DNA of 46,376 nt from an uncultured Mucilaginibacter sp. (GTDB lineage Bacteria; Bacteroidota; Bacteroidia; Sphingobacteriales; Sphingobacteriaceae). Under the pieces are notes generated by a model that was given only the letters and a program-made list of their open reading frames with translations, ran no database searches and was not told where the DNA came from. Shown here one piece after another: positions 9,644 through 18,937 of this stretch. The DNA is taken from assembly GCF_946479965.1 (NCBI RefSeq), contig NZ_CAMLHX010000030.1, positions 1-46,376 of the forward strand, given 5' to 3'. Position 1 is the first letter of the stretch. Every line of letters starts with the position of its first letter. Both the position numbers and the translations under genes were made by a program.

Positions 9644-9675
9644 AAAACGCCGGATACTAAAATATCCGGCGTTTT
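9644..9675. terminator. Bidirectional intrinsic terminator
   Basis: A perfect 13-bp inverted repeat (AAAACGCCGGATA and its complement) with a 6-nt loop, with A/T tracts at both edges. It lies between the convergent sucC and collagen-like lipoprotein genes and can serve both strands. Confidence 0.88.
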
Positions 9676-9716
9676 ACTTTTTATATAACAATTGCAAAGG
9701 TAGATGACCTTACAGA

Positions 9717-10691
9717 TTAGTCTTTTATATGCAATGCCTGTTTTACCTCATCATAGTTTTTGAGATTGACAACGCTAAGGGTGTGTACGCCCCCGGGAAT
9801 TATAATGTACCTGAATTGGTGCGCGTTTGATATGCTGCTGTAGGCATTTGTACTGCTGGTTAAGTTTATCCTTAAATTCCCAACTGTGGAAAGCGCCGAC
9901 CATGTATCGAGGTTAGGCGTAGCGCCACTCATATAATTTATTGCAATAGGCAGGGTGCTTACCTGGTCGGTAGGCCATATAACGGGATTATATCCATTAA
10001 GCTTTGCATATACCAACACTACGCCATTATCTAAAACAGTCTGGGTAATTTTAGAGGCGGGGATATCAGCTGTAAAGTTGACCGTACCAAAAATAGTTGT
10101 TTTGGCATAGGTAGCCGGGGTATACCAGTCAGAATATATTACGTTAGCTGTTCCCGGGTCGCCTTTGGGTCCTTTTAAATTAATTGGTGAGGGCCATGCG
10201 CCACTTGCTTTGGGACCATAAAATAAATAATCGGTAGTGTTTAAGTAATAGTCCCCATCAATCCCTAATCCCCCTCCCGGCGCAATAGTGCCGCTATAAA
10301 TTTTAGATCCAGCAGTTCCTGCCGCACCTGTAGCGCCCGTGGCTCCGGGTGCACCGGTTGCACCAGTAGCGCCCGTGGCACCTGTTGCGCCTGTTGCACC
10401 CGTGGCTCCCTTGAGGCTGGTGGCTGCTCCCCATCCCGAACTTGTTTTAGGTCCATAAAAATCGCTGGTAGAAACGTTAAGGTAGAAATCACCTGTAGCT
10501 CCCAGCGTGGCTGCCGGAGCCACTGTGCCAGAGTAAATTTTGGTACCATCGGCACCTGTTGCACCAACAGCACCTGTGGCTCCGGTTGTGCCTGCGGCAC
10601 CTGTGGGGCCTACGGGCCCCTCTTTAGTACAAGAAGTGAGAAGTACCGCTGCAGTAATAAATGTGAAAATTAATTGATTAAAATGTTTCAT
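9717..10691 (-). CDS. Collagen-like repeat lipoprotein
   Basis: A 324-residue protein with a lipoprotein signal (LLTSC, Cys at residue 21) followed by collagen-type Gly-X-Y repeats (GPVGPTGAAGTTGATGAVG). Two copies of a short module follow (KIYSGT.AP to YGPK), each with its own Gly-X-Y stretch after it (GATGATGATG; then GPKGDPG). The C-terminal third is a non-repetitive globular domain. Such proteins are predicted to be surface-anchored trimeric fibres; attachment or matrix roles are known for bacterial collagens but are an inference here. The high GC of the repeats gives long open frames in other phases, which are not genes. It ends 41 nt from the shared terminator with sucC. The 5' region is AT-rich with a weak 6-bp hairpin near 10721-10748. 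Confidence 0.85.
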   Translation of the reverse strand: MKHFNQLIFTFITAAVLLTSCTKEGPVGPTGAAGTTGATGAVGATGADGTKIYSGTVAPAATLGATGDFYLNVSTSDFYGPKTSSGWGAATSLKGATGATGATGATGATGATGAPGATGATGAAGTAGSKIYSGTIAPGGGLGIDGDYYLNTTDYLFYGPKASGAWPSPINLKGPKGDPGTANVIYSDWYTPATYAKTTIFGTVNFTADIPASKITQTVLDNGVVLVYAKLNGYNPVIWPTDQVSTLPIAINYMSGATPNLDTWSALSTVGNLRINLTSSTNAYSSISNAHQFRYIIIPGGVHTLSVVNLKNYDEVKQALHIKD

Positions 10692-10803
10692 GGTAGTTTG
10701 GATGTTTTAAGTGTTTGTTAAACTATAAAAGGCTTTTTCTTAGCCTTATTTTAATTGACTGAAGCAAAGTAACAGTGTATAATTGCTTCAATTATGCGTT
10801 TAA

Positions 10804-11011
10804 CTACGTGACTACCATGCGAATATTACGCTTCTTTTTTGCGGTTCATACGTTAGTATAGGAAAGTTTATTGCAGGCCGAAGCCATGCAAGCCAGAGCG
10901 AACTTATTAAAAGGTTAGAAGAAAGGTTATTATTGAAATCTTAAGCGGCAGATACCAGCCTATTATGATGGAGTAGTTAAATATAAAGAGCGCTTACTGA
11001 AAAAAGCCTAA
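10804..11011 (+). pseudogene. Possible decayed gene remnant
   Basis: A 46-codon open stretch with no ATG start ends at the TAA at 10942 (…SELIKRLEERLLLKS). A second frame (+1 shift) then continues with KRQIPAYYDGVVKYKERLLKKA and stops at 11011, right at the left arm of a strong terminator hairpin. The pattern fits the 3' end of a plus-strand gene broken by a frameshift, but the stretch is short and no family is recognised; chance is a real alternative. Confidence 0.2.
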
Positions 11012-11045
11012 GGGGGGTCTGATCTGCCCCCTTAGGCTTTTTCAG
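10997..11045. terminator. Strong intrinsic terminator hairpin
   Basis: A near-perfect inverted repeat (GAAAAAGCCTAAGGGGG and complement, about 16 bp, loop about 9-10 nt) with A and T runs at its edges. It directly follows the stop of the 115-aa minus-strand gene and is symmetric enough to stop plus-strand transcription as well. Confidence 0.85.
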
Positions 11046-11049
11046 CATT

Positions 11050-11397
11050 TTAAGATGCCGTTGGCCTGTCGCTGCTATGCAGGTTATGGCTTACCATAAA
11101 ATGATGCAATTTAGCTCCAATTGCGGATGAATTATCAACTGCATACGTTCCGTATGCATCCACGATCAAGCCTTTCAAATCAAATTTAGGAGAGCTTACC
11201 GCGTATACAATAGACATATCCGACGGGTTGCTCGCCCCTTCAAAACGATGAAATTCATCAATTGAAAAATCATCAGCAGTCATATGTATATCCCGTGACT
11301 TATCATCAACGGTATCCCCTTCTATACTAAGATTAGCGGTATATCCCTTTTTCATTAAATCGTTAGTGGCATCCACTAAGGTTTCATAATTTTCCAT
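11050..11397 (-). CDS. Small conserved protein of unknown function
   Basis: A 115-residue acidic soluble protein with no signal peptide or membrane helix. It resembles a family of roughly 100-residue Bacteroidota proteins that databases often label phosphoribosylpyrophosphate synthetase, with shared features such as Y.TLV.A.NDL..KGY near the N-terminus, FSIDEFHRFEG in the middle and AVSSPKFDLKGLIVDAYG after it. It is far too short to be a real PRPP synthetase and lacks its PRPP-binding loop, so that label should not be trusted; this comparison is from memory. It lies 98 nt downstream of the E2 gene on the same strand and is followed by a strong terminator. Confidence 0.75.
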   Translation of the reverse strand: MENYETLVDATNDLMKKGYTANLSIEGDTVDDKSRDIHMTADDFSIDEFHRFEGASNPSDMSIVYAVSSPKFDLKGLIVDAYGTYAVDNSSAIGAKLHHFMVSHNLHSSDRPTAS

Positions 11398-11495
11398 GGC
11401 AAATTAGTTTAAGTGTTGCGCCGCATAAGCGCACACATATTAAACTAAAAATGCAAAGTACTTGTTTGCGGTAAAAGTAATTTATGGCAAAAGGA

Positions 11496-12944
11496 TTAAA
11501 CTTCGCGGTTGATGTCCCAGTTTTCAAGGTAATCGGCAACCCGTTTAACAAACGACCCACCCAATGCGCCATCTACCACACGGTGATCGTATGATAATGA
11601 AAGGAACATCATATGCCGTATGGCTATTACATCCCCTTCGGGGGTTTCTATGACGGCGGGCTTTTTCTTAATTGCGCCAATAGCCAAAATAGCTACCTGC
11701 GGCTGATTGATTATAGGTGTTCCCATCAGGTTACCAAACGACCCTACATTGGTGATGGTGAAGGTCCCTTCTTTTACATCATCGGGCTGCAGCTTATTTA
11801 AGCGGGCCTTTGCCGCCAGGTTATTAACGGCTTTGGTTAGCCCTAATAAGTTAAGCTCGTCTGCCTTTTTTATTACGGGAACTATCAGGTTTCCGTTGGG
11901 TAAAGCCGTAGCCATGCTGATATTTATAGCGGCTTTACGTATAATTTGCGTGCCGTTTACAGAGGCGTTAATAAGCGGAAAGTCTTTAATAGCTTTCACA
12001 ACGGCTTCTGTAAAAATTGGCATAAAGGTTATTTTTTCACCTTCGCGTTTTTCAAAGCTGTTCTTTATTTTTTCGCGCCACAATACCAGGCTTGTAACAT
12101 CAGCCTCAACAAAAGAGGTCACATGTGGCGACGTATGCTTGCTCATTACCATATGGTCGGCAATAAGCCTGCGCATCCTGTCCATTTCTATTATCTCATC
12201 ACCACCTGATACAGACGAAGTTTGGGTTGGGGCTGATATAGCAGGTTCGGGAGTTTCCTTAACAGGCGCGGGTTGAGCTTTTATCTCCTCTGTGTGTGGT
12301 TTAAGCTCGTCTGTTGCAGTATTTTGGGTGGGTGCGTATGATTGCCCCGATATTCCATTTGCAGTTCCTGAACGATCTTTAAGGTAATTTAAAAGGTCAT
12401 CCTTTGTTAAACGACCTTCGGACCCACTTCCTTTAATGCTATCTAACTCGGCAGTACTTATATTTTCCTGCAAAGCGATGTGCTTCACCAGCGGAGAGTA
12501 AAAACGCGGTGCATCATTTACAGAACGCTGCGGCACAAAAGCCTGGGCTTTTTCCAATAGTTCAGTACCGGGTATATTGCTTTGCTTTTGTCCTTCCTCA
12601 ACGGTAGCAGTTACTTGCTGCGTAGCAGTAGAAAGCCGCTCTGTGGTATGGGAAGCCTGAATTGTGTCAGCGGATAAATTTTCCTCATCTTGTAGGCCAT
12701 CGTCGTCTGTTTCTATAATGGCAACAACATCCCCTACCTGAACAATATCATCCTCTTTACAAAGGCGTTCAACCAATCTGCCTGATACCGGCGATGGCAC
12801 TTCAGAATCTACTTTGTCTGTGGCTATTTCAATTACCGCATCATCCGCTTCGATATAATCACCCGGATTTTTAACCCATTTAATTATAGTTGCTTCCGCA
12901 ACACTCTCCCCCATCTTTGGCAATAACAACTGGTATTTGGCCAT
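11496..12944 (-). CDS. 2-oxo acid dehydrogenase E2 (dihydrolipoamide acyltransferase)
   Basis: A 482-residue E2 component. The N-terminal lipoyl domain (about residues 1-78) carries the lipoylation site Lys44 in ATDKVDSE. A Ser/Thr/Gln/Pro-rich linker follows, then a peripheral subunit-binding domain at about 153-190 (SPLVKHIALQENI…GSGSEGRLTKDDLLNYL), another linker, and the catalytic acyltransferase domain from about 250 to the end. The active site HRVVDG (His454, Asp458) is intact. E2 transfers the acyl group from E1 to CoA. The single lipoyl domain and general sequence suit a branched-chain or pyruvate/2-oxoglutarate complex, but no E1 or E3 gene is nearby, so the substrate is not fixed. 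It lies 43 nt downstream of cinA on the same strand. Confidence 0.93.
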   Translation of the reverse strand: MAKYQLLLPKMGESVAEATIIKWVKNPGDYIEADDAVIEIATDKVDSEVPSPVSGRLVERLCKEDDIVQVGDVVAIIETDDDGLQDEENLSADTIQASHTTERLSTATQQVTATVEEGQKQSNIPGTELLEKAQAFVPQRSVNDAPRFYSPLVKHIALQENISTAELDSIKGSGSEGRLTKDDLLNYLKDRSGTANGISGQSYAPTQNTATDELKPHTEEIKAQPAPVKETPEPAISAPTQTSSVSGGDEIIEMDRMRRLIADHMVMSKHTSPHVTSFVEADVTSLVLWREKIKNSFEKREGEKITFMPIFTEAVVKAIKDFPLINASVNGTQIIRKAAINISMATALPNGNLIVPVIKKADELNLLGLTKAVNNLAAKARLNKLQPDDVKEGTFTITNVGSFGNLMGTPIINQPQVAILAIGAIKKKPAVIETPEGDVIAIRHMMFLSLSYDHRVVDGALGGSFVKRVADYLENWDINREV

Positions 12945-12987
12945 ACAGAATATATAGTTATGAGTTCAAAATTATAAAATTACCGCA

Positions 12988-14235
12988 TTAGTTGTTAACA
13001 TCCTTAAGTAAAGTATTCAACATTGCCAGTGCAGCAGTAGCACTGCGTTCAATATTTTGTATTCTTTTGCTACCAAATATGAATTTTTTCACTGCGATCT
13101 TCTCAACCGAACCTACTGCTATCCAAACAGTTCCAACCGGCTTATCCGGTGTACCACCATCCGGCCCGGCAATACCTGTTACAGCGATAGCAAAATTAGT
13201 ATTGAAATTTTTTAACGCCCCACTCAACATTTCAGTGACAGTTTCTTCACTTACAGCACCAAAATCACTTATCGTTTCGTCTTTCACGCCCAAAATTTGT
13301 TGTTTTAAAGCGTTGCTATAAACCACCCCGCCACCGGCAAAAACTTTTGAGGAACCTGCATGCTGTGTAAGCAAATGCGAAATATACCCGCCGGTGCAGC
13401 TTTCAGCAACAGAGAGTGTAAGTCTCTTACTTTCCATTAAGTTGAGTACCGCTTTTTCAAGGGCAATGTCTTCCGTTGCAACCAAAATATCACTTACCCT
13501 TTCCACAATTTCAGTGGCAAACGAATCAACCTCCTGTGCAAGGCCGGCATCATTATCGCCATACCCACTCAGGCGTAATCTAACCTGCCCTAATTTGGGC
13601 AAATACGCCAGTTTAATATGTTCAGGTAATCTATCTTCTATATCGGCAATACGTTTAGCTAAAAATGACTCCCCTTCGCCCGCTGTTAATAATGTTTTAT
13701 GAATAATTACAGGTAGTTTGAAAGCGATTTTTAACCGCGGGATAACCTGCTCATCCATCATGTACATCATCTCAAACGGCACGCCGGGCATTGACACATA
13801 AATTTTTCCATTGTTTTCAAACCACATTCCTGGCGCGGTGCCGTTATGGTTTATAATAACTTCGCAATTTTGGGGCACCATAGCCTGCGCCTTGTTTATA
13901 TCCAGCAGCGGCCGGTTGTTTTTCGCGAAGATGCGTGTAACATTGGCTAAAGTGTCGGAATTTTCAATCATTCCGGCATTAAAATATTCGGCCAGCGTAT
14001 TTTTGGTGATATCATCTTTGGTGGGCCCTAAACCGCCGGTAATTAAGATAATATCGGCCCTTGAAGCAGCCTCGGCCAATGCTTTTAAAATATGCTCCCG
14101 GTCATCTGATACCGATGAAATCTGTTTTATTTTGATGCCAATATTATTCAGTTGCCGGGCCATCCAGGCCGAGTTGGTGTCAACTATCTGCCCTATTAAT
14201 ATTTCGTCGCCTATGGTGATAATTTCTGCGCGCAT
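12988..14235 (-). CDS. cinA: CinA family protein (NMN amidohydrolase-like)
   Basis: A 415-residue two-domain CinA. The N-terminal molybdopterin-binding-like domain (COG1058) shows GDEILIGQIVDTNS and ITGGLGPTKDD. The C-terminal CinA/PncC domain has SVAESCTGGYISHLLTQ and VTGIAGPDGGTPDKPVGTVW, the region of nicotinamide mononucleotide deamidase activity in characterised relatives. The combined length is that of full bacterial CinA (about 415 aa). The probable role is NMN recycling and pyridine-nucleotide repair in the cytoplasm. Its start codon overlaps the stop of the lptD-like gene by one base, so translation of the two is probably coupled even though their functions are unrelated. Confidence 0.95.
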   Translation of the reverse strand: MRAEIITIGDEILIGQIVDTNSAWMARQLNNIGIKIKQISSVSDDREHILKALAEAASRADIILITGGLGPTKDDITKNTLAEYFNAGMIENSDTLANVTRIFAKNNRPLLDINKAQAMVPQNCEVIINHNGTAPGMWFENNGKIYVSMPGVPFEMMYMMDEQVIPRLKIAFKLPVIIHKTLLTAGEGESFLAKRIADIEDRLPEHIKLAYLPKLGQVRLRLSGYGDNDAGLAQEVDSFATEIVERVSDILVATEDIALEKAVLNLMESKRLTLSVAESCTGGYISHLLTQHAGSSKVFAGGGVVYSNALKQQILGVKDETISDFGAVSEETVTEMLSGALKNFNTNFAIAVTGIAGPDGGTPDKPVGTVWIAVGSVEKIAVKKFIFGSKRIQNIERSATAALAMLNTLLKDVNN

Positions 14236-16994
14236 TAGTATCTGTTAAAAAAGCCGTTATTGGTGTAATCGCTTCGTTTGGTTAGCTTAAGCGCCTGCAA
14301 TATATCTGACCGCACCCGTAGCGTAACGTTGTATGATTTATAGTAACCAAATGGCAACCATGATATAGCCAGATCCCAGCAATGCAGATCCCGGTATATT
14401 GAAAATGATGTTGCGCTGCTTAGTTTGGCGGCCCTTATATCATAATTCGTCATAAACTGTACTTTCCATTTTGGTGTAATGCTAACATCTCCATTAACCA
14501 TTACAGTATTTATTACAGACGAACTGGTAATACCGTTGCTATAGCTAAAGTTATAATTAAAGTTCATGTTCCATGGCACTTTAAAATCAATGTAGGCACC
14601 CGGGTCACTATTCAATAATGCTAATTTATCGGCCTGTTCCGGCGTAGCTCCCAACATTGTTTGACCGGGCTGCTGTTGCCTGTTAACCGGTTGCTTTAAT
14701 GAAGTGGCATTGAGGCTGCCGCCTAATGTAAATGTAAAATTTAAAAGTGTAGGGAACCTGCCGTCCTGCCAACTGTACCGGTTTACACGGCGGGCTACTC
14801 TTACAATTTGATTGTTAGATATTGAATCGAGGATCTGCGAGCTGTAAGGGTCCAAAGTTCCGCTAATGTTAATATTAATGCGATCATGAATTATAGCTGT
14901 GTGAGCTGAAAAGCTGATGTTTGAAAGTCGAAAAGAATCTGCTGCAAAATTATAAAAGGTATTTAGGCTTAAGCCTTGAATGAGCATTATTTTTCTGTCT
15001 GTTTGTACGCTGTCTGTGCTTTTGGCACGTACTTTCGCTTCAATATTATTATCAATACCAATGCCTATACCTGCTGCAGTACCTCCGCCCGGGCCGCCAA
15101 ATGCTGACCCGTCAAAAATAGAATAGCGCCTTGACGTTACGGGGTAAGGAACAGTAGCATTCGTAACAATAACTTTATTGTAAGGGCGGTTCAGGCCAGA
15201 GTAATCCGGACGATAACTAAAGCTGATATTCGGTGTAATAACGTGTCTTATCGCCCTTAAAGAGCCCTTTTTAAAATTGACGGTACCGTAAACTTTTGTG
15301 CTGAAGCCCCCGCTAATAGAATAGTCGCCGGCACGGGCAAATCCGGGGATGGTATCGGTAGCCAAGGAATCGGCGCGTGCGTAACGTTGTCTGATGGTTT
15401 GAAAATTCCAACGCTCGTTGTAGCTAAAGCCCGTATTAAACTGGAAGTACGTTAACACATTCAAACTCAATCCAACCGGAATTTGATGATTAACACCACT
15501 ACTCATTTTTTTAAGAACGCTATTAGTAAACAATTCTTTTTCGGGGACATTACTCAATCTGTTTGTTGCATTTAAAGTATAGCCTACGGTAATGCGTTGA
15601 TACCATTTTTGCTCACCAACCCTGTCTCTTTTATCAAATGGGTTAATTGTTGACATACTAAAAGTAACACGCGGCAGCTCAAGATTTACAGTTTTGGCGG
15701 TCAGATCCTGGTTATGTGCCAAACTCACGTTTAGGGCAAATGGTGTTCCTTGCCAGATACGCGAGTAGGAAACCGAAGATTGTAACTGGTTTTGCGTTAA
15801 CGCCTGCAGGTTATAGCCTGTTGTGGCCGGGTTATCTTGATAATAGCTTGATGTACCTGCACTTACCGACGCGCTAAAAGTTCTACCGGGATTGGCATTA
15901 GGACTTTGCGAGTGGTTCCAGTTAATATGAAAATTGGTACGGGGAGGGTCTCCCGGCAACGCATAATTATGCGAACTGTAACTAAGCGACAGTCCGCCGG
16001 TATACTTATACCGTTTCATATAATTCATGGCGCTGGTTACCTCGTAAGAGCCATTGGAATAATAAGTTCCGGTGGTGGTAAGGTCCATATATTCGTTCAG
16101 GGCCAAATAATAGCCAAATCCGCGCAGAAAAAAGCCCAGCGTGGCATCCTCACCAAAAGTGGGTAAAATAAAGCCTGAAGATTTAGTATCCGGCTTGGGA
16201 AAAAATCCAAAGGGAAGCCCGATCGGCATCGGCACCCCCGCTATCTCCAGATAAGCCGGCCCCGATATAATCCGTCTTTTCTCGCCGATACCCCGTGTAA
16301 TAACTATTCCGTAATCAGGATCGGGCTTATCGCAGGCGCTTAATATAATGTTGTGGTAGGCTACCTCATCCTCACTTATCTTTTTTACCTGGCCGTGCGA
16401 AATATAGTTTTGCTCCTGCTGCGTAAGCACATTCCACGTTTTTACCTTTTTTGTTTCGTAATTTGATATTAATGAATCTGAAGTCACGGGTGCATCCGTC
16501 CCCTGCTTAATAATCGGACGACCGGAATATCGACCTGTAACCGGGTCAACAGCGCCACGGGCAAATACAATATGGTTAATTTTATCAACTTCAATGTAAT
16601 CGGCATCCAGCTCAAAATCTCCGTACTTTACACGTGCGCTACCATATAAACGTACAGTATCAGTACCTACGGTAACTGTTGAGTCTTTTGCGGTTGCTAT
16701 TAATTCGTCGGTAAGCCCGCTTGAATCTGTTTTTGTGGTATCTGCCGATGGTCTTGAAACTGTTCTTGCGGTATCTGTCGATGGTATGGTATCTTTCAGT
16801 ATCTTTATTTTTTGCTGACTGCCGGGAGGGATACCTTGCTTTTTGTTTAGCAGCGGATATTTATCAGTTGAATCAAGATGTATAATAGTATCGGCAGTTT
16901 CAACGTTTATAATACGATTGACGCGGCCTGCCGCAGCCATCATACTAACCATTAAAATAATTGCAAATAGAAAAAACAGGTTTATAAATTTCAA
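14235..16994 (-). CDS. lptD: LPS-assembly protein LptD, Bacteroidota form
   Basis: A 919-residue outer-membrane protein. Residues 1-20 form a hydrophobic signal segment, followed by a Ser/Thr/Asp-rich linker, an OstA/LptA-like periplasmic domain (DTVRLYGSARVKYGDFELDADYIEVDKINHIVFARG) and a long C-terminal region of alternating strands typical of a beta-barrel. It ends in an aromatic residue (…NGFFNRY), a usual outer-membrane signature. LptD inserts lipopolysaccharide into the outer leaflet with LptE. The Cys pairs of E. coli LptD are not obvious here. It is the first gene of the run lptD-cinA-E2 and is divergent from the cell-wall amidase gene, 52 nt away. Confidence 0.9.
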   Translation of the reverse strand: MKFINLFFLFAIILMVSMMAAAGRVNRIINVETADTIIHLDSTDKYPLLNKKQGIPPGSQQKIKILKDTIPSTDTARTVSRPSADTTKTDSSGLTDELIATAKDSTVTVGTDTVRLYGSARVKYGDFELDADYIEVDKINHIVFARGAVDPVTGRYSGRPIIKQGTDAPVTSDSLISNYETKKVKTWNVLTQQEQNYISHGQVKKISEDEVAYHNIILSACDKPDPDYGIVITRGIGEKRRIISGPAYLEIAGVPMPIGLPFGFFPKPDTKSSGFILPTFGEDATLGFFLRGFGYYLALNEYMDLTTTGTYYSNGSYEVTSAMNYMKRYKYTGGLSLSYSSHNYALPGDPPRTNFHINWNHSQSPNANPGRTFSASVSAGTSSYYQDNPATTGYNLQALTQNQLQSSVSYSRIWQGTPFALNVSLAHNQDLTAKTVNLELPRVTFSMSTINPFDKRDRVGEQKWYQRITVGYTLNATNRLSNVPEKELFTNSVLKKMSSGVNHQIPVGLSLNVLTYFQFNTGFSYNERWNFQTIRQRYARADSLATDTIPGFARAGDYSISGGFSTKVYGTVNFKKGSLRAIRHVITPNISFSYRPDYSGLNRPYNKVIVTNATVPYPVTSRRYSIFDGSAFGGPGGGTAAGIGIGIDNNIEAKVRAKSTDSVQTDRKIMLIQGLSLNTFYNFAADSFRLSNISFSAHTAIIHDRININISGTLDPYSSQILDSISNNQIVRVARRVNRYSWQDGRFPTLLNFTFTLGGSLNATSLKQPVNRQQQPGQTMLGATPEQADKLALLNSDPGAYIDFKVPWNMNFNYNFSYSNGITSSSVINTVMVNGDVSITPKWKVQFMTNYDIRAAKLSSATSFSIYRDLHCWDLAISWLPFGYYKSYNVTLRVRSDILQALKLTKRSDYTNNGFFNRY

Positions 16995-17010
16995 AATTGA
17001 TTTCGAATAA

Positions 17011-17018
17011 TATATTTG
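17011..17018 (+). promoter_or_regulatory. Candidate Bacteroidota -7 box before the amidase gene
   Basis: TATATTTG matches the TAnnTTTG -7 consensus of Bacteroidota primary promoters and lies 28 nt before the amidase ATG. The upstream element is weak (TTTC 19 nt before it), so this is a candidate only. Confidence 0.35.
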
Positions 17019-17046
17019 CAGATATAGTTAACAGCGCTCAAAAATA

Positions 17047-17967
17047 ATGAAAAATAAGGCATTGAAAAGATTGATTTACGTACTGCCCGTTTTAGTTGCA
17101 GGTATTTCATTGCTTTTACTTACTTCAGCTTCTTCTGTATTAACAACTTCCGTAAAAAAAGACACGGTTGTAAATACTGGTTATAAACTTAGAACTATTG
17201 TTGTTGATGCCGGGCATGGTGTTAAGCCTAATCCGCCAGGACCTGGTAAATTTTCAGTCGGCTCTGCAGGCATCTATTCAACAGAAAGAGGTGTAACGCT
17301 TATGGTTGCTCAAAAATTGCAAAAGGCCATAGAAAAAGATATAGAGGGTGTGAATGTAGTTATGACCCGTAAAACCGAAACCGACGTATCATTACAACGC
17401 AGGCCCGAAATTGCAAATGAAAATAAAGGCGATTTGTTTATTTCTATACACTGCAACGCACTTCCGAATAGGGTGGTACGCGAACGTGTAGGCACTAAAA
17501 GGGGTAAGGCTGTTTATAGAACGAGAAGTGTCGTAGACAGATCAGGCAAGGGTGTTTTAATGCTGGTGTATGGTTTAAAAAGAACAGGCGAGCAACAAAA
17601 TGAAATTAAAAGCAATCAGGTTAATCAAATGGACGATGAAGCAGATCCTAATGACCCGATGACCATTATTTTAACGAATGAGTATTTAAGACGTTTCAGA
17701 CAGAAAAGCATACTGCTTGCAAACATTCTTGCAGATGAGTTTGTTAGCGTAGACGGAAGAAGGTTGGAAGGGATTAGAGAACAGAGTCTTAATGTTTTGG
17801 TACATGCCGCAATGCCCTCGGTTCTGGTTGAGATAGGTTATATAACTAATTTAGACGAAGAGGATTATCTTAACTCCGAAAAAGGACAGGAAGAGATTGT
17901 TGCATCGATAGTGCGAGCCATTAAAAACTATAAACTTCAGGTTGAACAAACGGTAATAAGAAATTAA
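17047..17967 (+). CDS. N-acetylmuramoyl-L-alanine amidase (Amidase_3)
   Basis: A 306-residue peptidoglycan amidase. An N-terminal hydrophobic helix (about residues 9-28) exports or anchors it. The zinc ligands are visible as His57 in VVDAGHG, Glu80 in YSTERG and His135 in SIHCNA, and the catalytic Glu262 lies in VEIGYITN near the C-terminus. These enzymes cut the bond between muramic acid and the stem peptide and act in daughter-cell separation and wall turnover. An insertion around residues 155-215, rich in charged residues, separates the last two motifs, as in the autoinhibited AmiC-type proteins. It is followed 10 nt later by an MlaD-like gene, making an envelope operon. Confidence 0.94.
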   Translation: MKNKALKRLIYVLPVLVAGISLLLLTSASSVLTTSVKKDTVVNTGYKLRTIVVDAGHGVKPNPPGPGKFSVGSAGIYSTERGVTLMVAQKLQKAIEKDIEGVNVVMTRKTETDVSLQRRPEIANENKGDLFISIHCNALPNRVVRERVGTKRGKAVYRTRSVVDRSGKGVLMLVYGLKRTGEQQNEIKSNQVNQMDDEADPNDPMTIILTNEYLRRFRQKSILLANILADEFVSVDGRRLEGIREQSLNVLVHAAMPSVLVEIGYITNLDEEDYLNSEKGQEEIVASIVRAIKNYKLQVEQTVIRN

Positions 17968-17977
17968 ACTACATACT

Positions 17978-18925
17978 TTGAAAATTTCAAACGAAACCAA
18001 AATAGGCGCGCTTACTGCAATAGCTATCACAATACTGATATTAGGGTATAGTTTTCTGAAAGGAAATGATGTATTCTCCAGCTCTAATAAATTTTACGCT
18101 ATTTATCAAAGTGTTGATGGCCTTTCAGTTTCAAAACCTGTGTTGGTAAATGGTTTTCCTATCGGTCATATCTCAAAAATGGAGCTTGCCCAAAATGGCC
18201 ATACAACGGTTGAGCTTAAAATAGAATCTAAGTATAACGTACCTATAAACACCATTGCCCGATTGGTTAGTACTGATCTGTTAGGCAGTAAAGCAATTGT
18301 TTTTGAGCTTGGAGACAGCAAGCAGTTCGCTGAGACGAAAGACACCTTGCAGACTGATATCCAAGGCAGTTTGGCCGAAAGTCTTCAACCTATTCAAACT
18401 AAGGCCGAAAATTTGATGAACAAGCTTGATTCATCTTTAGCGGCTATCAACAAAATATTAAACCCCAACTTTCAGCGAAATGTCGACCGTAGTTTTAACA
18501 GCATTGCTAACTCGTTGCAAACCCTTGAAGGTACCACAAAGAAAATTGACAATTTAGTTGGCGCGCAAAGCGTCCATATAAATGGTATTTTAAGCAATGC
18601 GGAAGATGTTACCGGCAAATTAAAAATAAGCGCGGCAAATTTAAACGAGATAACAGGTAACTTCAACAGGTTTAGCACTGATATGGCTAATGGCAACATA
18701 AAGCAAACGTTGGATAATGCTAATAAAGCAATGGCTGACCTGCAGGCTACTACGGCAAGAATTAACAGCAATAAAGGCTCGTTAGGTTTATTGTTAAACG
18801 ATGAACAGCTATACCGGAATTTGCAAAATGCCTCTACCAATTTAGATGCTTTATTTATCGATCTGAAAGCAAATCCTAAACGCTACGTACACTTCTCGCT
18901 ATTTGGTGGTGGAAAGGATAAGTAG
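17978..18925 (+). CDS. MlaD/MCE family phospholipid-transport protein
   Basis: A 315-residue protein with one N-terminal membrane helix (IGALTAIAITILILGYSFL) and an MCE domain directly after it (FYAIYQSVDGLSVSKPVLVNGFPIGHI). The remainder is mostly helical with repeated Asn/Leu heptads. MCE proteins form rings that carry lipids between the two membranes with MlaE/MlaF; those partner genes are not in this window. The start is a TTG 10 nt after the amidase stop; no closer in-frame ATG fits the MCE N-terminus (KISNETKIGAL). The spacing implies co-transcription with the amidase. Confidence 0.92.
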   Translation: MKISNETKIGALTAIAITILILGYSFLKGNDVFSSSNKFYAIYQSVDGLSVSKPVLVNGFPIGHISKMELAQNGHTTVELKIESKYNVPINTIARLVSTDLLGSKAIVFELGDSKQFAETKDTLQTDIQGSLAESLQPIQTKAENLMNKLDSSLAAINKILNPNFQRNVDRSFNSIANSLQTLEGTTKKIDNLVGAQSVHINGILSNAEDVTGKLKISAANLNEITGNFNRFSTDMANGNIKQTLDNANKAMADLQATTARINSNKGSLGLLLNDEQLYRNLQNASTNLDALFIDLKANPKRYVHFSLFGGGKDK

Positions 18926-18937
18926 TTTTTTTAGTGT

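Larger units (their letters stand above)
10692..11049. other. Intergenic region without an intact gene
   Basis: About 360 bases. It contains the promoter side of the collagen-like gene, a possible decayed coding remnant on the plus strand (10804-11011) and a strong hairpin at its right end. No intact gene, RNA gene or mobile element was seen. Confidence 0.6.

Noticed and set aside
10265..10600. 111-residue open frame on the minus strand, Pro/Gln/Arg-rich
   Set aside because: It lies wholly inside the collagen-like gene in another phase; the GC-rich Gly-X-Y repeats create it.
11707..12276. 189-residue plus-strand open frame
   Set aside because: Antisense to the catalytic part of the E2 gene; composition is that of a reversed coding strand.
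13811..14248. 145-residue plus-strand open frame
   Set aside because: It is antisense to the well-supported cinA gene, with no family match or promoter.
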